The position numbers and the translations under genes were made by a program. The notes beneath the pieces were generated by a model. It was not told the DNA's origin. It did not search any database and worked only from the letters and a program-made list of their open reading frames with translations. This document shows positions 33,733 to 44,527 of a stretch of 64,000 nt of DNA, piece by piece; the stretch's first letter is position 1; each line of letters opens with the position of its first letter. This stretch comes from Sphingomonas sanguinis NBRC 13937 (lineage in GTDB: Bacteria; Pseudomonadota; Alphaproteobacteria; Sphingomonadales; Sphingomonadaceae), in NCBI RefSeq assembly GCF_001591005.1, contig NZ_BCTY01000007.1, forward strand, positions 1 to 64,000, given 5' to 3'.

Positions 33733-36444
33733 TCAGAAGGTGACCCGCACACCACCCAGCAGCGTCGTGCCCGAACGGGTCACGACATAGAGCCGCTTGG
33801 TGCTGTTCGAATATTGCTTCTCGCGCTGGTTGGTCAGGTTGATGCCGTTGAGCGTCAGCTGGACGTTCTTCGTGACCGAATAATGCGCCGACATGTCGAC
33901 ATAGACCGTGCCCTCGAACCCGGTCACGTCCTGGTCCGGGCCCAGCGCGGTCAGCACCGGCGAGGCGCTGAAGATATAGCCGCTGCGGTAATTGGCCGAG
34001 ACGCGGGCGTCGAACGCCTTGTCCTGGTAATAGAGGGTGGCGTTGGCGTTGTACTTGCTCAGCCCCTCCAGCGTGGTCGGGATGCTGCCCTGGTAGATTT
34101 TCGAATAGTCCAGCCGCGAGTCGACATAGGTGAAGTTCACCGCCGTGCCCAGCCGGTCGAAGGGGGCGGGCAGGAACTTGAAGTCGGTCTGGCCGGACAG
34201 CTCGATGCCGAACAGATTGGTCTTGGCCAGGTTGACGGGGCGCGAATAGCTGTCGACCACGGTCGAACCGGTCACGCCCGGATAGACATTGTCGGGCAGG
34301 CCCGTCTGCGAATAGGGCGCGTTGTTGATCGTCTGGGTCGAGATATACCCGTCCAGCGTCTTGTAGAACAGTGCGCCCGCGACATAGCCGACCGAGCCGA
34401 AATAATATTCGGTCGAAATGTCGAAGTCGGTCGACTTGTAGGGGCGCAGGTTCGGGTTGCCGATCGACACGGTAACATTGCCATTGTCGTTGGTGACCGA
34501 GCCATTGACCGCGAGCGCGCCGAGAGCCGGGCGATTGATGTTCTTCGACGCGGCGAAGCGCACCATCAGGCCGGGGTTCAGCTCGAAGATGAAATTGGCG
34601 GCGGGCAGCACGCCTTCATATTCGCCGCGCACGGTGACGGGGCCGACATTGGCCGTGCCCTGCGACGTCACGGTCGTGCGGTAATAGCGTGCGCCGATAT
34701 TGCCGCGGAACGGCACGCCGCCCAACATGTGGTTCCAGTCATATTGCGCAAAGGCCGCGCCGGTCCGTTCCTCGACCGCGAACACGCCGAGCGGGTTGGT
34801 CAGATATTGCGACCGGTTGATGCCCAGCGTCTGGAGCATCTTGGGGAAGTCGACGATCGTCCAGGACTGGCCGCTATAGCCGTTATAGGTCTTGGCATAG
34901 GCGCTGGGGTTGGCGTTGACCTTGCCCGACACGAAGCCGCTGGTCCCGATATTGTCGGCTTCGGCGTAATAACCGCTGTTCGCGAAACGCCGCCATTCGC
35001 CACCGACGCTGATCGTATCGTCGGACGAGACCTTATAGTCGAAGCGTCCCTTCACATTGTCGAACGCCGAATCCTGGTACGTGTTGTTCACGTACAGCCG
35101 CTTGGCGTGCCAGAAATTGGGGTCGGTCGTGTTGAACTTGTAGGTGTTGACCAGCGAATAGGTGCTGCCGCGATAGTCGGAGATGACGTCGCCGAACCCT
35201 TCCAGCGTGAACTTGTCGTTGACCGGCATGTCATAGCGCGACCGCTCGACCCCGCCCAGCCAGGTGAAGGTCAGCCCGTCGACGAGTTCCGCATCGCCGC
35301 TGAGGACGGCCTGCTTGAAGACGTTCTTGGTGTTCTGGATACGTGTCTCGGTCGAAGCCTTGCCGCCCGACACGTCGAGATAGGTCACTTCGTTACGGCC
35401 GTTCCACTGGATCGCGTTGACGCGCGAGTTCGGATAGACGGTGCCCGCAAAGGTCTCACCGCCGCCGAGCCAGGTCGAGCTGCCACCGCCGCGCGAGGCG
35501 AGGTGGGTCTCGAACCGGTCGCCCTTGAACTGGCCGTACAGCCCGTCGAGCGTCACATGGACCTTGTCGGTCGGTGCCCATTGCACCGAGGTCGTCAGGC
35601 CGATCCGCTCCTGTTTGCTGTCCCACACCGACAGGCGGTTGCCGCGCGCAAACAGCAGGTCGCCCGAATTGATCTTGGCCTGCTCGGCGGCGGTCAGCGC
35701 GCTGATGTTGCTGCCATTGGCCTTGTTGCGGCGCCAGCGATAGGTGTCGAAGCCCTCTTCGCGGGTGTTGCGGCGGCTATAGGCGCCCGACACCAAAATG
35801 CCGAAATTGCCCCAATTCTTGGAGATGAGGCCGGTCAGGCGCGGCTGGAAATCGCGGGTCAGCGTGTTAGTGCCGCCCTGCGCGGATAGCGCGATCTTGG
35901 TGCCCTTATAATCGAAGGGGCGCGCGGTGAAGAGGCCGACGGTGCCCGCCAGACCGCCTTCGGTCTGCTGCGCCTGGTACGACTTCTCGACATCGACATG
36001 GTTGAACAGTTCGGCGGCGAACAGGTTAAAGTCGAAGGCGCGGTCACGCGTCGTCTGGCCGCGGCTGTCCTGCGGCGAGTCGACATTGCCCAGCACTTCC
36101 ATGCCGTTCAGCTGCACGCGGGTGAAATCGGGGCCCAGACCGCGCAGGGAGATGCGACGCCCCTCGCCAGCCTCGCGGTTGATCGCAACGCCGGGCAGGC
36201 GCTGCAGCGCTTCGGCCAGGTTCAAGTCGGGAAAGGCGGCGATGTCGGATGCGGCGATCGAGTCCTTGATGATCGTCGCATCCCGCTTGGAATTGCGCGC
36301 CTGCGCCAGGCTGGTGCGATAGCCCGTCACGACGACTTCGCCGCCCGTATTGGCCGCCGCGCTCGTGTCCTGTTCCTGCGCCCAAACCGGTTGCGCAACA
36401 CACAGCGCGCTCGACGCCAGCAAGAGCGTCCGCTTGATACCCAT
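33733..36444 (-). CDS. TonB-dependent receptor, Xanthomonas-Caulobacter glycan type
   Basis: A 903-aa outer-membrane receptor. The ATG at 36444 follows GGGGGAA. The signal peptide ends 'PVWAQ'; there is no STN domain. The plug begins 'VVVTGYRTSLAQARNSKRD', then 'IAAFPDLNLAEALQRLPGVAI', 'ISLRGLGPDFTRVQLNGME' and 'EGGLAGTVGLFTARPFDY'. The barrel ends 'LLGGVRVTF'. The extended plug is typical of receptors in polysaccharide loci. It is followed by a clear terminator and a sigma/FecR pair. Confidence 0.92.
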   Translation of the reverse strand: MGIKRTLLLASSALCVAQPVWAQEQDTSAAANTGGEVVVTGYRTSLAQARNSKRDATIIKDSIAASDIAAFPDLNLAEALQRLPGVAINREAGEGRRISLRGLGPDFTRVQLNGMEVLGNVDSPQDSRGQTTRDRAFDFNLFAAELFNHVDVEKSYQAQQTEGGLAGTVGLFTARPFDYKGTKIALSAQGGTNTLTRDFQPRLTGLISKNWGNFGILVSGAYSRRNTREEGFDTYRWRRNKANGSNISALTAAEQAKINSGDLLFARGNRLSVWDSKQERIGLTTSVQWAPTDKVHVTLDGLYGQFKGDRFETHLASRGGGSSTWLGGGETFAGTVYPNSRVNAIQWNGRNEVTYLDVSGGKASTETRIQNTKNVFKQAVLSGDAELVDGLTFTWLGGVERSRYDMPVNDKFTLEGFGDVISDYRGSTYSLVNTYKFNTTDPNFWHAKRLYVNNTYQDSAFDNVKGRFDYKVSSDDTISVGGEWRRFANSGYYAEADNIGTSGFVSGKVNANPSAYAKTYNGYSGQSWTIVDFPKMLQTLGINRSQYLTNPLGVFAVEERTGAAFAQYDWNHMLGGVPFRGNIGARYYRTTVTSQGTANVGPVTVRGEYEGVLPAANFIFELNPGLMVRFAASKNINRPALGALAVNGSVTNDNGNVTVSIGNPNLRPYKSTDFDISTEYYFGSVGYVAGALFYKTLDGYISTQTINNAPYSQTGLPDNVYPGVTGSTVVDSYSRPVNLAKTNLFGIELSGQTDFKFLPAPFDRLGTAVNFTYVDSRLDYSKIYQGSIPTTLEGLSKYNANATLYYQDKAFDARVSANYRSGYIFSASPVLTALGPDQDVTGFEGTVYVDMSAHYSVTKNVQLTLNGINLTNQREKQYSNSTKRLYVVTRSGTTLLGGVRVTF

Positions 36445-36689
36445 CACGAAATTCCCCCACGACAAAAAGCATGTCACTCGCCCGGCCAAACGGACGATCG
36501 CGGGGAAGACGGGCGCGGCCGGCAAACGGGGACAAGGAAATTTGTAAAAGTTTTAAGACATTTATGGCGTTTTTGTTACTGTCTCCCCGATGTCGCTGCG
36601 GCGCCATAAATATCGCAGGACATTGTCCCCGAAAGCGGGCAGATGATGTCTTCGTTAAGAGCGATCGTTTCTTGGGTGGGATCAATAGG

Positions 36690-37430
36690 ATGGCCGGGGT
36701 GATGCGGGGATGGGGGCTGGCGGCGGCGGTCGGCTTGATGGTGGTGTCGACTTCCGGGGTGATGGCCAAGGACAGGCAGGGCTATCTGGCCGCTGGCGAG
36801 GGCGTTAACCTCGCGACCATCCTGCCGGGTCCGCCGACGCCGGGTTCGCCGCGGGTGCTGGCCGATGCACGGGTATTTCGTGACAGCCGGGCGCTGCGCG
36901 GCATGGCGCGGTGGCAACAAGCGACGGCGGACGTGTCGAGCGACGTGGGCGCGCGCTTCGCCGATGCGCTGGGCTTCCGGCCCGACTGGACCAAGTTGCC
37001 GCTGACCCGAGCACTGCTGGCGCGGTTCGACGCGGATCGCTCGGCGGCGATCCGCATGGCCAAGGCACATTGGCAATCCCCGCGTCCCTTTATCGGCAGC
37101 GACCTGCCCATTTGCGAGCCGCGCACGCCGGGTCTGATTGCCAATGGCGACTATCCCTCGGGCCATACCGCCCATGGCTGGGGCTTTGCGCTGATCATGG
37201 CCGAGTTGCTGCCCGACCGGGCCAACGCACTTCTGGCGCGGGGCCGCGACTATGGCGACAGCCGCTGGATTTGCGGTTCGCACAGCCAGAGCGCAGTCGA
37301 GGGCGGCTATATGGCGGCCAGCGCGGTCTATGCGCGCGAACATGGTAATGCCGCCTTCCGTCGCGACATGGCCGCTGCGGCCGAGGAACTGGCGCGCTAC
37401 CGCGCTCCTAAAACCGCCAGTCCGCGCTGA
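36690..37430 (+). CDS. class A acid phosphatase-like PAP2 protein with altered catalytic motif
   Basis: An exported 246-aa protein of the PAP2/PhoN family. The signal peptide ends 'GVMAK' and the ATG is at 36690. The vanadate-phosphatase signature is mostly intact: 'KAHWQSPRP' (K-x6-RP, about 125) and 'YPSGHTAHG' (about 156). The third block reads 'SRWICGSHSQSA', with the catalytic His but Ala where S-R-x5-H-x3-D expects Asp (a Glu follows two residues later). It may therefore have reduced or changed activity. It lies between two TonB receptor genes and overlaps the convergent one by 23 bases. Confidence 0.85.
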   Translation: MAGVMRGWGLAAAVGLMVVSTSGVMAKDRQGYLAAGEGVNLATILPGPPTPGSPRVLADARVFRDSRALRGMARWQQATADVSSDVGARFADALGFRPDWTKLPLTRALLARFDADRSAAIRMAKAHWQSPRPFIGSDLPICEPRTPGLIANGDYPSGHTAHGWGFALIMAELLPDRANALLARGRDYGDSRWICGSHSQSAVEGGYMAASAVYAREHGNAAFRRDMAAAAEELARYRAPKTASPR

Positions 37431-40116
37431 GGCTGGCGACGCGGCCCTGCTGCGCGCGGACGGTGACGATGCCGTCCGTGTTGCCCGCCCGGACCTCGCC
37501 TCCCACGGCATCGCCCTGCATGATGGCGATCCGGTCGAACAGGTTGGTCGCGCGCAACTGCACCGTCAGGGCCGGGCTCGCCGCCCAGCGCGCGCCCAGC
37601 CCGACTATCGCGAAGCCGGGAAAGGCCAGGCTGTTGGCGTCGTCGGCATAGCGTCGTCCCATCGCCGAGACATCGCCGTCAATCGTGATGCCGGTGCCGG
37701 GCAGGGCGGCGCTGGCCGACAGGCTTGCCATCAGCCGGGGCACGCGACGGGGCATGTTGCCGCTGAGATCGGTGACGACGGGCAGGCCGCCGCTGAGGCT
37801 GGTCACGCGATAGGATTGCAGCCTGGGGTCCTGCACGGTCACCGTCCCGCGCAGCGATACGCCGGATATGGGCGCGGCATGGGCGCTGAGCTCCAGGCCC
37901 AGCGTGCGTGCGACGGGATTGCGCTCACCCACCCGCACCGCACCGGTGACGGGATCGAGCGACAGATCGGGCAGCGCGATATCGGGAAAGCGGCTGGCGA
38001 AGAGGGTTGCGTCCAAGCCCCATCGATCCCGTCGCCAGATCAGGCCCAGCTCGGCCTGCTCGATGGTCAGCGCGCGCGCCGGGTCGCCGCCGCCGACGCG
38101 GAACACACCCGGATCGGGCAGCCGCATCGCGCGGGTGATGCGCGCGAACAACCCGGTCTCCGAGCTGGCGCGCCAGTGGAGCGCCAGCGTGGCAGCGGTT
38201 CGGGCGATCGGCTGGCGATAGGCGTCCCACTGCCTGGACCCGACCATGATCCGATCGTCGGCCAGTGTCGTCGGGTCGCCGCCATCGCGCGTCGCCGGCC
38301 GCTCGACTTGCGCCGACAGAAGCGCGCGTTCGTCACGCAGGCCCCAGTCGATCCGCCAATCCCTTGCCACTTGCCACTCATCGGCAACGTAAAGCGCGAC
38401 CAGATGCTGATGCCCGACCATCGCCTCATAGGTCGATCCGCCGTTGATCAGGCCTTGATCGGTCAGTCGTCCCAGCACTCGCCCGGCGGCGTCCAGCGCC
38501 GACAGGTCCAGCCGCCGCCCCTGCTCGCGCGCTTCGACCAGCACGCGCGCCACGGCCCGGTAAAAGTCCCAGCGATAGCCGACTGCATACATGCCAAGCG
38601 TCAGGTCATGGCGCCCCGCCGACTCCAGCTGCCGTGCATAGGACAGATCGACAATACCCTCCGCCAGGCGTGTGTCCGCGGTGACCGGGTTGAGCGCGAT
38701 GACCAAGCTATTTCCGGGAAAGGCCGCAAAAGCGCTGCCGTCGCTCGCATGGGTGAGGGCGACTTGCGCCGTGTCCGGATAGGCGGCGGTCAGGCGGGGC
38801 ATCGCGTCCGCCAGTGCCTGCGCGGCGGGGACGGCATTGCCCGAGGAGGACAGGGCATAACGCTCGGTCCGCGAGGTCCGGACATGGGCGCGCACCGTCA
38901 GCAGGCCGTCCGCGATCGGCTGGCTCAAAGCCAGCGACGGCATGACCATCCGATTATGGTTGTTGCGCCCCAGCGGTCGCTCGCCCAACGCGGCAAAGCG
39001 CAGGCTGGTCAGTTCCGGCCCGAAAAAGCTGCCGCGCCGGGGATCGAAGCCGGGCAGCGGCATGATCCGGCCATGCGCGACCCGCATCGGCACCGACGAG
39101 ACGTTGAGCGTGTCGTCGGCCAACGCGTGGATGGCCAGCGTCAGCAGACCGCCACCGGGCAGATCATGGTCGAGCCGGACCCGCATCTGCCCGCCCCCCA
39201 GCGTCGAGGCGATGCGCCGCACCGTCGGGTCCCGCACGACCGCGCCGCCCGCGATCAGCCGCCAGCCAGGAGCAACGGGTCCGGTCGCATAGCCCTCCCA
39301 CCGCGCCAGGCCATAGTCGGTGGTCGTCATCCGCATCGCCCCGCCAGACCGGCCGCCGGGAGCTCGCGTGCGCAGGTTGAGCACACCACCGGGCGCATTG
39401 CTCGCAAAGATGGCGGAGGGGCCGCCGCGCACATAATCGGCGCTCTCGATCATCAGGTCGGGGCGGACGAACTGGTCGATATCGGTCCAGGCCAGCGTGT
39501 CATGCTGCACCGGCAGCCCGTCCTCCTGCACGGCGATCGCCTGATACCCGTCCAGTGGAATACCGCGCACCCGGATGGTATTGGCCGACGCCCCGGCCGA
39601 ACTGTCGACCCACAGGCCGGGCAGGCCGGACAGCAGCTCCGCCAGGCTTTGCGGCGGTCGCCGGGCAAGTTCGACGCTATCGAGATGCGAGGCGGAATAG
39701 CTGCGCTCCAACTCGCCCTGTATGGTCGTGCCCCGGCGGCCGGTGACGATCACGTCCGGGCCGGTGACGGGATCGACCGGCGGGGCGGGCGCAAGCCGGT
39801 GCACCGGAGGCGGGTCTCGACGCGGTATCGGCCCGGCGGCGCGCACCACGATTCCGCCCGCCATCCGACGACAGGAAAGACCGGCCGGACGGCACCAGCG
39901 AGCGAGGGCGCTCGACAGGCGCATCCGTCCCTTCAGCGCGGGCGCGGTTCGTCCCGCCAGATCGCCGGGACGCGCGACCACGGCCTGGCCCGCCTGCCGC
40001 GCCAGCCGGTCCAGCCCCGCAGCGATGGGCCCGGGGGGAAGATCGATGGACAGGAGGGGATCGGCCTGCGTCGTCATCAGCGCCCCCATCAGCGCCGTTG
40101 CCACCAGCATCGTCAT
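37408..40116 (-). CDS. TonB-dependent receptor with STN domain (no adjacent sigma/FecR)
   Basis: A 902-aa receptor from the ATG at 40116 (GTG at 40122 also possible). A short export signal precedes an STN domain (about 20-90: 'AAGLDRLARQAGQAVV', 'SSALARWCRPAGLSCRRMAGG'), then a linker with 'PDVIVTGRR', a plug ('IRVRGIPLDGYQAIAVQEDGLP', 'RGGPSAIFASNAPGGVLNLRT') and a barrel ending 'ASLSADWRF'. STN receptors normally sit beside FecIR genes. None adjoins this one, so it may pair with the sigma/FecR at 32086-33586. Its ligand is unknown. Confidence 0.92.
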   Translation of the reverse strand: MTMLVATALMGALMTTQADPLLSIDLPPGPIAAGLDRLARQAGQAVVARPGDLAGRTAPALKGRMRLSSALARWCRPAGLSCRRMAGGIVVRAAGPIPRRDPPPVHRLAPAPPVDPVTGPDVIVTGRRGTTIQGELERSYSASHLDSVELARRPPQSLAELLSGLPGLWVDSSAGASANTIRVRGIPLDGYQAIAVQEDGLPVQHDTLAWTDIDQFVRPDLMIESADYVRGGPSAIFASNAPGGVLNLRTRAPGGRSGGAMRMTTTDYGLARWEGYATGPVAPGWRLIAGGAVVRDPTVRRIASTLGGGQMRVRLDHDLPGGGLLTLAIHALADDTLNVSSVPMRVAHGRIMPLPGFDPRRGSFFGPELTSLRFAALGERPLGRNNHNRMVMPSLALSQPIADGLLTVRAHVRTSRTERYALSSSGNAVPAAQALADAMPRLTAAYPDTAQVALTHASDGSAFAAFPGNSLVIALNPVTADTRLAEGIVDLSYARQLESAGRHDLTLGMYAVGYRWDFYRAVARVLVEAREQGRRLDLSALDAAGRVLGRLTDQGLINGGSTYEAMVGHQHLVALYVADEWQVARDWRIDWGLRDERALLSAQVERPATRDGGDPTTLADDRIMVGSRQWDAYRQPIARTAATLALHWRASSETGLFARITRAMRLPDPGVFRVGGGDPARALTIEQAELGLIWRRDRWGLDATLFASRFPDIALPDLSLDPVTGAVRVGERNPVARTLGLELSAHAAPISGVSLRGTVTVQDPRLQSYRVTSLSGGLPVVTDLSGNMPRRVPRLMASLSASAALPGTGITIDGDVSAMGRRYADDANSLAFPGFAIVGLGARWAASPALTVQLRATNLFDRIAIMQGDAVGGEVRAGNTDGIVTVRAQQGRVASLSADWRF

Positions 40117-40274
40117 GACCACCCGCCCGGTGGGCCGAAAATCATTCGCTCGCTGCTGCCCCCGCCATCACCAAAGTCTGTCCGCGCCGCGCCGATAGGT
40201 GGCAATTATGTAGGGCGCATGTCAGTGGCAAAGATCGTTTCCGATGGTACCAACGGCGGCGACGGAGGAATGAC

Positions 40275-43200
40275 ATGCAGGAACCGGCGGCGCAGTGGCA
40301 ATTCTGGATCGACCGTGGCGGCACCTTCACCGATGTCGTCGCGCGGCGGCCGGATGGCACGCTCGTCACGACGAAGCTGCTCTCCGAAGATCCCGAGCGC
40401 CGTCATGACGCGGCTGAGGCGGCGATCCGGCAGTTGACCGGCGTGGGCGACGGGCCGCTTCCTCCCTGCGCGATCCGCATCGGCACGACCATCGCGACCA
40501 ATGCCCTGCTGGAGCGGCAGGGCGAGCCGGTGCTGCTGGCGATCACGCGCGGGTTCGGCGATGCGCTGACCATCGGCTATCAGGACCGGCCCGATATCTT
40601 CGCACGCGACATCCGCCGCCCCGCACCGCTGTTCGCCGGGGTGGTCGAGATCGACGAGCGGGTGGCGGAGGACGGCAGCGTCCGGACCCCGCTCGACCGC
40701 GACGGCGCAGCGGCGGCCTTTGCCCAGGCCTATGCCCGGGGTTTGCGCTCCATCGCGATCGTCCTGATGCACGGGTGGAAGCATCAGGCGCACGAACTGG
40801 CCCTGGTCGAACTGGCGGAGGCGGCGGGCTTTACCCAGATTTCGGTCAGCCACCGCACCGCGCCGCTGATCCGCCTGGTCGCGCGTGGCGACACCACGCT
40901 GGCGGACGCCTATCTGTCGCCGGTGTTGCGACGTTATGTCCGGGGGCTGGAGGCTGGGTTGGGCAGTGCGGCGGACGGCGGCCTGCTGTTCATGCAGTCG
41001 AGCGGCGGGCTGGTCGCGGGCGAGCATTTCCATGGCAAGGATGCGCTGCTGTCTGGCCCGGCAGGCGGGATCGTCGGCATGGCCCGGACGGCGCGAGGAG
41101 CCGGTTTCGACCGGATCATCGGGTTCGACATGGGCGGCACCTCGACCGACGTCTCGCTCTATGCCGGGCAGTATGACCGGCGATCCGACGCGGTGCTGGC
41201 GGGGGTGCGTGTCGCGGTGCCGATGATGCGGATCGATACGGTGGCGGCGGGCGGCGGATCGATCTGTCACTTCGATGGCGGGCGGTTGCTGGTCGGCCCG
41301 GCCTCGGCGGGGGCGGAGCCGGGCCCGGCCTGCTATCGGCGTGGCGGGCCGCTGACCGTCACTGACTGCAACATGATCCTGGGCAAGATCCAGCCCGAGC
41401 ATTTCCCCGCGCTGTTCGGCCCCAACCGCGACCTGCCGCCCGACCGTGCGGCGGCCGATCGGGCGCTGGACGCCTTGCTGGACGAGGTGGCGGCGGCGGG
41501 CGGAGAGCGGCTGGACCCGATGGCGGCGGCCGAGGGGCTGGTCGCCATCGCGGTCGCCAATATGGCGCGGGCGATCCGTGCGGTGTCGGTCGCGCGGGGT
41601 GAGGACCCGGCCTCTTATGCGCTGGCCTGTTTCGGCGGGGCGGGCGGGCAGCATGCCTGCTTGGTCGCCGATGCGCTGGGCATGGAGCGGGTGCTGATCC
41701 ATCCGCTGGCGGGGGTGCTGTCGGCGGTCGGCATCGGCCTGGCGGATCGCAGCGTGGTGCGCGACGCGACGGTCGCGCTGCCGCTGGGTGATGACGCGTT
41801 GGTGTCCGCGCTGGCGGCGTTGCGGGAGGAGGCGAAGGACGGGCTGGCCGCGCAGGGCGTCGACCCGACCACGATCCGCTTCGCCGTGCTGGCGCAGCTG
41901 CGCTATGCCCGCAACGACCAGACGATCGGCGTCGCCTGGGGCAGCCCGGAGTCGATGGCGCAGGATTTCGCGGCCGCGCATCACCAGCGCTTCGGCTTTG
42001 TCGGCGACGACAGGCTGGTGGTCGAGCAGCTTCGCGTCGAGGCGATCGCCGGGGATGCTGCACAGGCGCTTCCCACGCCCGCTCTGCCCGATCGATCCGC
42101 CGAGCCGATCGACCGGGTCGCCATGTATCTGGCGAGCGAGCGGCACGATGTTCCGGTGTACCGGCGGGAGGGGCTGGCGGCGGCGGCTGTCCTGGCGGGG
42201 CCGGCGCTGATCATCGATCCGGTGTCGACCGTGGTGGTCGAGCCCGGCTGGCAGGCGCGGGTGCTGGCGGAGGGGACGTTGTTGCTCGAACGCGTCGGTG
42301 CGCGGTGCGAGCAGGCGGCGGAGGAAGCGGTCGATCCCGTCCGGCTGGAGATTTTCGCCGGTCTGTTCATGGGCATCGCCGAGGAAATGGGCGCGGCGCT
42401 GCAACGCAGTGCTGCCTCGGTCAACATCCGCGAGCGACTGGATTTCTCCTGCGCGCTGTTCGACGCGGACGGGGGGCTGGTCGCCAATGCGCCGCATATC
42501 CCGGTGCATCTCGGATCGATGGGCGAGAGTATCCGCACCGTCATCCGCGCGCGGAGCGGCGCGATGCGCGAGGGGCAGGTCTATGCCCTGAACGATCCCT
42601 ATCGCGGCGGCACGCACCTGCCCGACATCACCGTCATCATGCCGGTCTTTGCAGGGGGTGAGACGCCCGCCTTCTTTGTGGCGGCGCGGGGCCATCATGC
42701 CGATGTCGGCGGGACCACGCCCGGATCGATGCCGCCCGACAGCCGAACGCTGGCGGAGGAGGGTGTGGTGTTCGACGACGTGTTGATCGTCGAGAACGGC
42801 GCGATGCGCGAGCAGGCGATCCGCGACCTGCTTGCCAGCGGCCCCTATCCGGCGCGCAACATAGACCAGAATATCGCCGATCTGGCGGCCCAGGTCGCGG
42901 CGTGCGCGCGCGGCGCGGAGGGGCTTCGCCAGCTGGCGGCGCAACAGGGGCAGGGCGTCGTCACGCGGTACATGGCGCATGTCCAGGCCCATGCCGAGGC
43001 GATGGCGCGGCGGATGATTGCCACCCTGTCGGACGGCACCTTCCGCTATGCGCTAGACGACGGCGCGGTGGTCGCGGTGCGGGTGACGATCGATGCGGTG
43101 CAGGGCCATGCGACCATCGACTTTACTGGCACCAGCGAACAGCGGCCGACTAACTTCAACGCGCCGCTGGCGGTGACGCGCGCCGCCGTCCTCTATGTCC

Positions 43201-43862
43201 TGCGGCTGCTGGTCGACGAGGCGGTGCCGCTGAACGAAGGGTTCCTGCGCCCCGTCACGCTGATCGTGCCCGAAGGCTCGATGCTCAACCCGCATTTCCC
43301 CGCCGCCGTGGTGGCGGGCAATGTCGAGGTGAGCCAGGTCGTCACCGACGCGCTGCTGGGCGCGCTGGGCGCGATGGCGGGGAGCCAGGGAACGATGAAC
43401 AATCTGACCTTCGGCGACGACAGTTATCAATATTATGAGACGATCGCGGGCGGCGCGGGGGCGGGTCCGGACCATCACGGCGCCGACGCGATCCAGACGC
43501 ACATGACCAACAGCCGGTTGACCGACCCCGAAGTGCTGGAGACCCGCTATCCGGTGCTGGTCGAACAGTTCGCGATCCGGCGCGGCTCGGGCGGGGTGGG
43601 CCGCCACCGCGGCGGCGACGGGACCCACCGCCGGATACGCTTCCTGCAACCTTTGCGCGCCGCGATCCTCAGCAATCGCCGCGTTGTGCCGCCCTTTGGC
43701 CTGAACGGCGGGGGTGCCGGACAGGCTGGGCGCAACCGGATCGAGCGGGCGGATGGCACGTCGCAGGATCTCGCGTCCACCGCCGGGATCGAGATGAAGA
43801 GCGGCGACGTGCTGGTGATCGAGACGCCGGGCGGCGGCGGTTACGGCGCGGAGGAACGCTGA
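40275..43862 (+). CDS. 5-oxoprolinase / hydantoinase, fused HyuA-HyuB (OplaH type)
   Basis: A 1195-aa cytoplasmic enzyme, full length for the eukaryote-like fused ATP-dependent 5-oxoprolinase that hydrolyses pyroglutamate to glutamate; N-methylhydantoinase or acetone-carboxylase-like activities are alternatives. The HyuA part (about 1-680) has acetate-kinase-fold motifs '[10 protein letters not shown]' (about 13-22) and '[12 protein letters not shown]' (about 283-294). The HyuB part (about 685-1195) has '[12 protein letters not shown]' and '[13 protein letters not shown]'. GGAGGA lies upstream of the ATG. The following three genes overlap head-to-tail, forming one unit with predicted transporter subunits. 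Confidence 0.9.
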   Translation: MQEPAAQWQFWIDRGGTFTDVVARRPDGTLVTTKLLSEDPERRHDAAEAAIRQLTGVGDGPLPPCAIRIGTTIATNALLERQGEPVLLAITRGFGDALTIGYQDRPDIFARDIRRPAPLFAGVVEIDERVAEDGSVRTPLDRDGAAAAFAQAYARGLRSIAIVLMHGWKHQAHELALVELAEAAGFTQISVSHRTAPLIRLVARGDTTLADAYLSPVLRRYVRGLEAGLGSAADGGLLFMQSSGGLVAGEHFHGKDALLSGPAGGIVGMARTARGAGFDRIIGFDMGGTSTDVSLYAGQYDRRSDAVLAGVRVAVPMMRIDTVAAGGGSICHFDGGRLLVGPASAGAEPGPACYRRGGPLTVTDCNMILGKIQPEHFPALFGPNRDLPPDRAAADRALDALLDEVAAAGGERLDPMAAAEGLVAIAVANMARAIRAVSVARGEDPASYALACFGGAGGQHACLVADALGMERVLIHPLAGVLSAVGIGLADRSVVRDATVALPLGDDALVSALAALREEAKDGLAAQGVDPTTIRFAVLAQLRYARNDQTIGVAWGSPESMAQDFAAAHHQRFGFVGDDRLVVEQLRVEAIAGDAAQALPTPALPDRSAEPIDRVAMYLASERHDVPVYRREGLAAAAVLAGPALIIDPVSTVVVEPGWQARVLAEGTLLLERVGARCEQAAEEAVDPVRLEIFAGLFMGIAEEMGAALQRSAASVNIRERLDFSCALFDADGGLVANAPHIPVHLGSMGESIRTVIRARSGAMREGQVYALNDPYRGGTHLPDITVIMPVFAGGETPAFFVAARGHHADVGGTTPGSMPPDSRTLAEEGVVFDDVLIVENGAMREQAIRDLLASGPYPARNIDQNIADLAAQVAACARGAEGLRQLAAQQGQGVVTRYMAHVQAHAEAMARRMIATLSDGTFRYALDDGAVVAVRVTIDAVQGHATIDFTGTSEQRPTNFNAPLAVTRAAVLYVLRLLVDEAVPLNEGFLRPVTLIVPEGSMLNPHFPAAVVAGNVEVSQVVTDALLGALGAMAGSQGTMNNLTFGDDSYQYYETIAGGAGAGPDHHGADAIQTHMTNSRLTDPEVLETRYPVLVEQFAIRRGSGGVGRHRGGDGTHRRIRFLQPLRAAILSNRRVVPPFGLNGGGAGQAGRNRIERADGTSQDLASTAGIEMKSGDVLVIETPGGGGYGAEER

Positions 43863-44527
43863 TGTGGATGCTCGCCGGGATCGTCGTCATCGCGGGCGGG
43901 TTCCTGCTCCGCTTCAACCCGTTGCTGGTGATCATCGCCTCCGCGCTCGTCACTGGGCTGGCGGCGGGGCTCGACCCGGTGAGGATCCTGGCGACCTTCG
44001 GCCATGCGTTTAACGAGACGCGCTACGTCACCGCCATCTACATGGTCCTGCCGGTCATCGGGCTACTGGAGCGGCGGGGGCTTCAGGCTCGCGCTCGCGC
44101 GCTGGTGGCGAGGTTGCAGGGCGCGACGGCGGGGCGGCTGCTCACCGGCTATCTGCTGTTCCGGCAGGTGACGGCGGCGCTGGGCCTGACGTCGGTCGCC
44201 GGACCCGCGCAGACCGTGCGCCCCCTGCTCGCGCCGATGGCGGAGGCGGCCGCCGAGCGGCAGGGCGGGGCGGTCGAGGATGCGGAGCGGGTCAAGGCGA
44301 TGGCGGCGGCAACCGACACGGTCGGCCTGTTCTTTGGCGAGGACATCTTCCTCGCGGTCGGGTCGATCCTGCTGATGAAGGGCGTGCTGGAGGGCTATGG
44401 CATCATGCTGGAGCCGTTCCAGCTGTCGGTCTGGGCGATCCCGACCGCCATCGCGGCCTTCATGATCCATGGCTTCCGGCTGTGGCTTCTCGACCGGCGA
44501 CTGTCGGCGCGGAGGACAGAGCGATGA
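43862..44527 (+). CDS. DUF969 family membrane protein (predicted 5-oxoproline permease subunit)
   Basis: A 221-aa inner-membrane protein with about five hydrophobic segments. DUF969-like features include 'GRLLTGYLLFRQVTAALGLTSVAGPAQTVRPLLAPMAEAAAE' in pieces and 'TVGLFFGEDIFLAVGSILLMKG'. The ATG overlaps the oxoprolinase stop by one base (TGATG). DUF969 and DUF979 proteins nearly always occur as a pair and are commonly found beside pyroglutamate enzymes, so a two-part transporter is the usual proposal. Direct functional proof is not known to me. Confidence 0.82.
   Translation: MWMLAGIVVIAGGFLLRFNPLLVIIASALVTGLAAGLDPVRILATFGHAFNETRYVTAIYMVLPVIGLLERRGLQARARALVARLQGATAGRLLTGYLLFRQVTAALGLTSVAGPAQTVRPLLAPMAEAAAERQGGAVEDAERVKAMAAATDTVGLFFGEDIFLAVGSILLMKGVLEGYGIMLEPFQLSVWAIPTAIAAFMIHGFRLWLLDRRLSARRTER

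Noticed and set aside
37252..40437. Over 1000-codon open frame opposite the STN receptor gene
   Set aside because: The opposite strand has signal peptide, STN, plug and barrel motifs; this frame is low-complexity and is read as a shadow.
40206..42992. 928-codon antisense open frame over the oxoprolinase gene
   Set aside because: No recognisable domain; composition is that of reverse-complemented GC-rich coding sequence.
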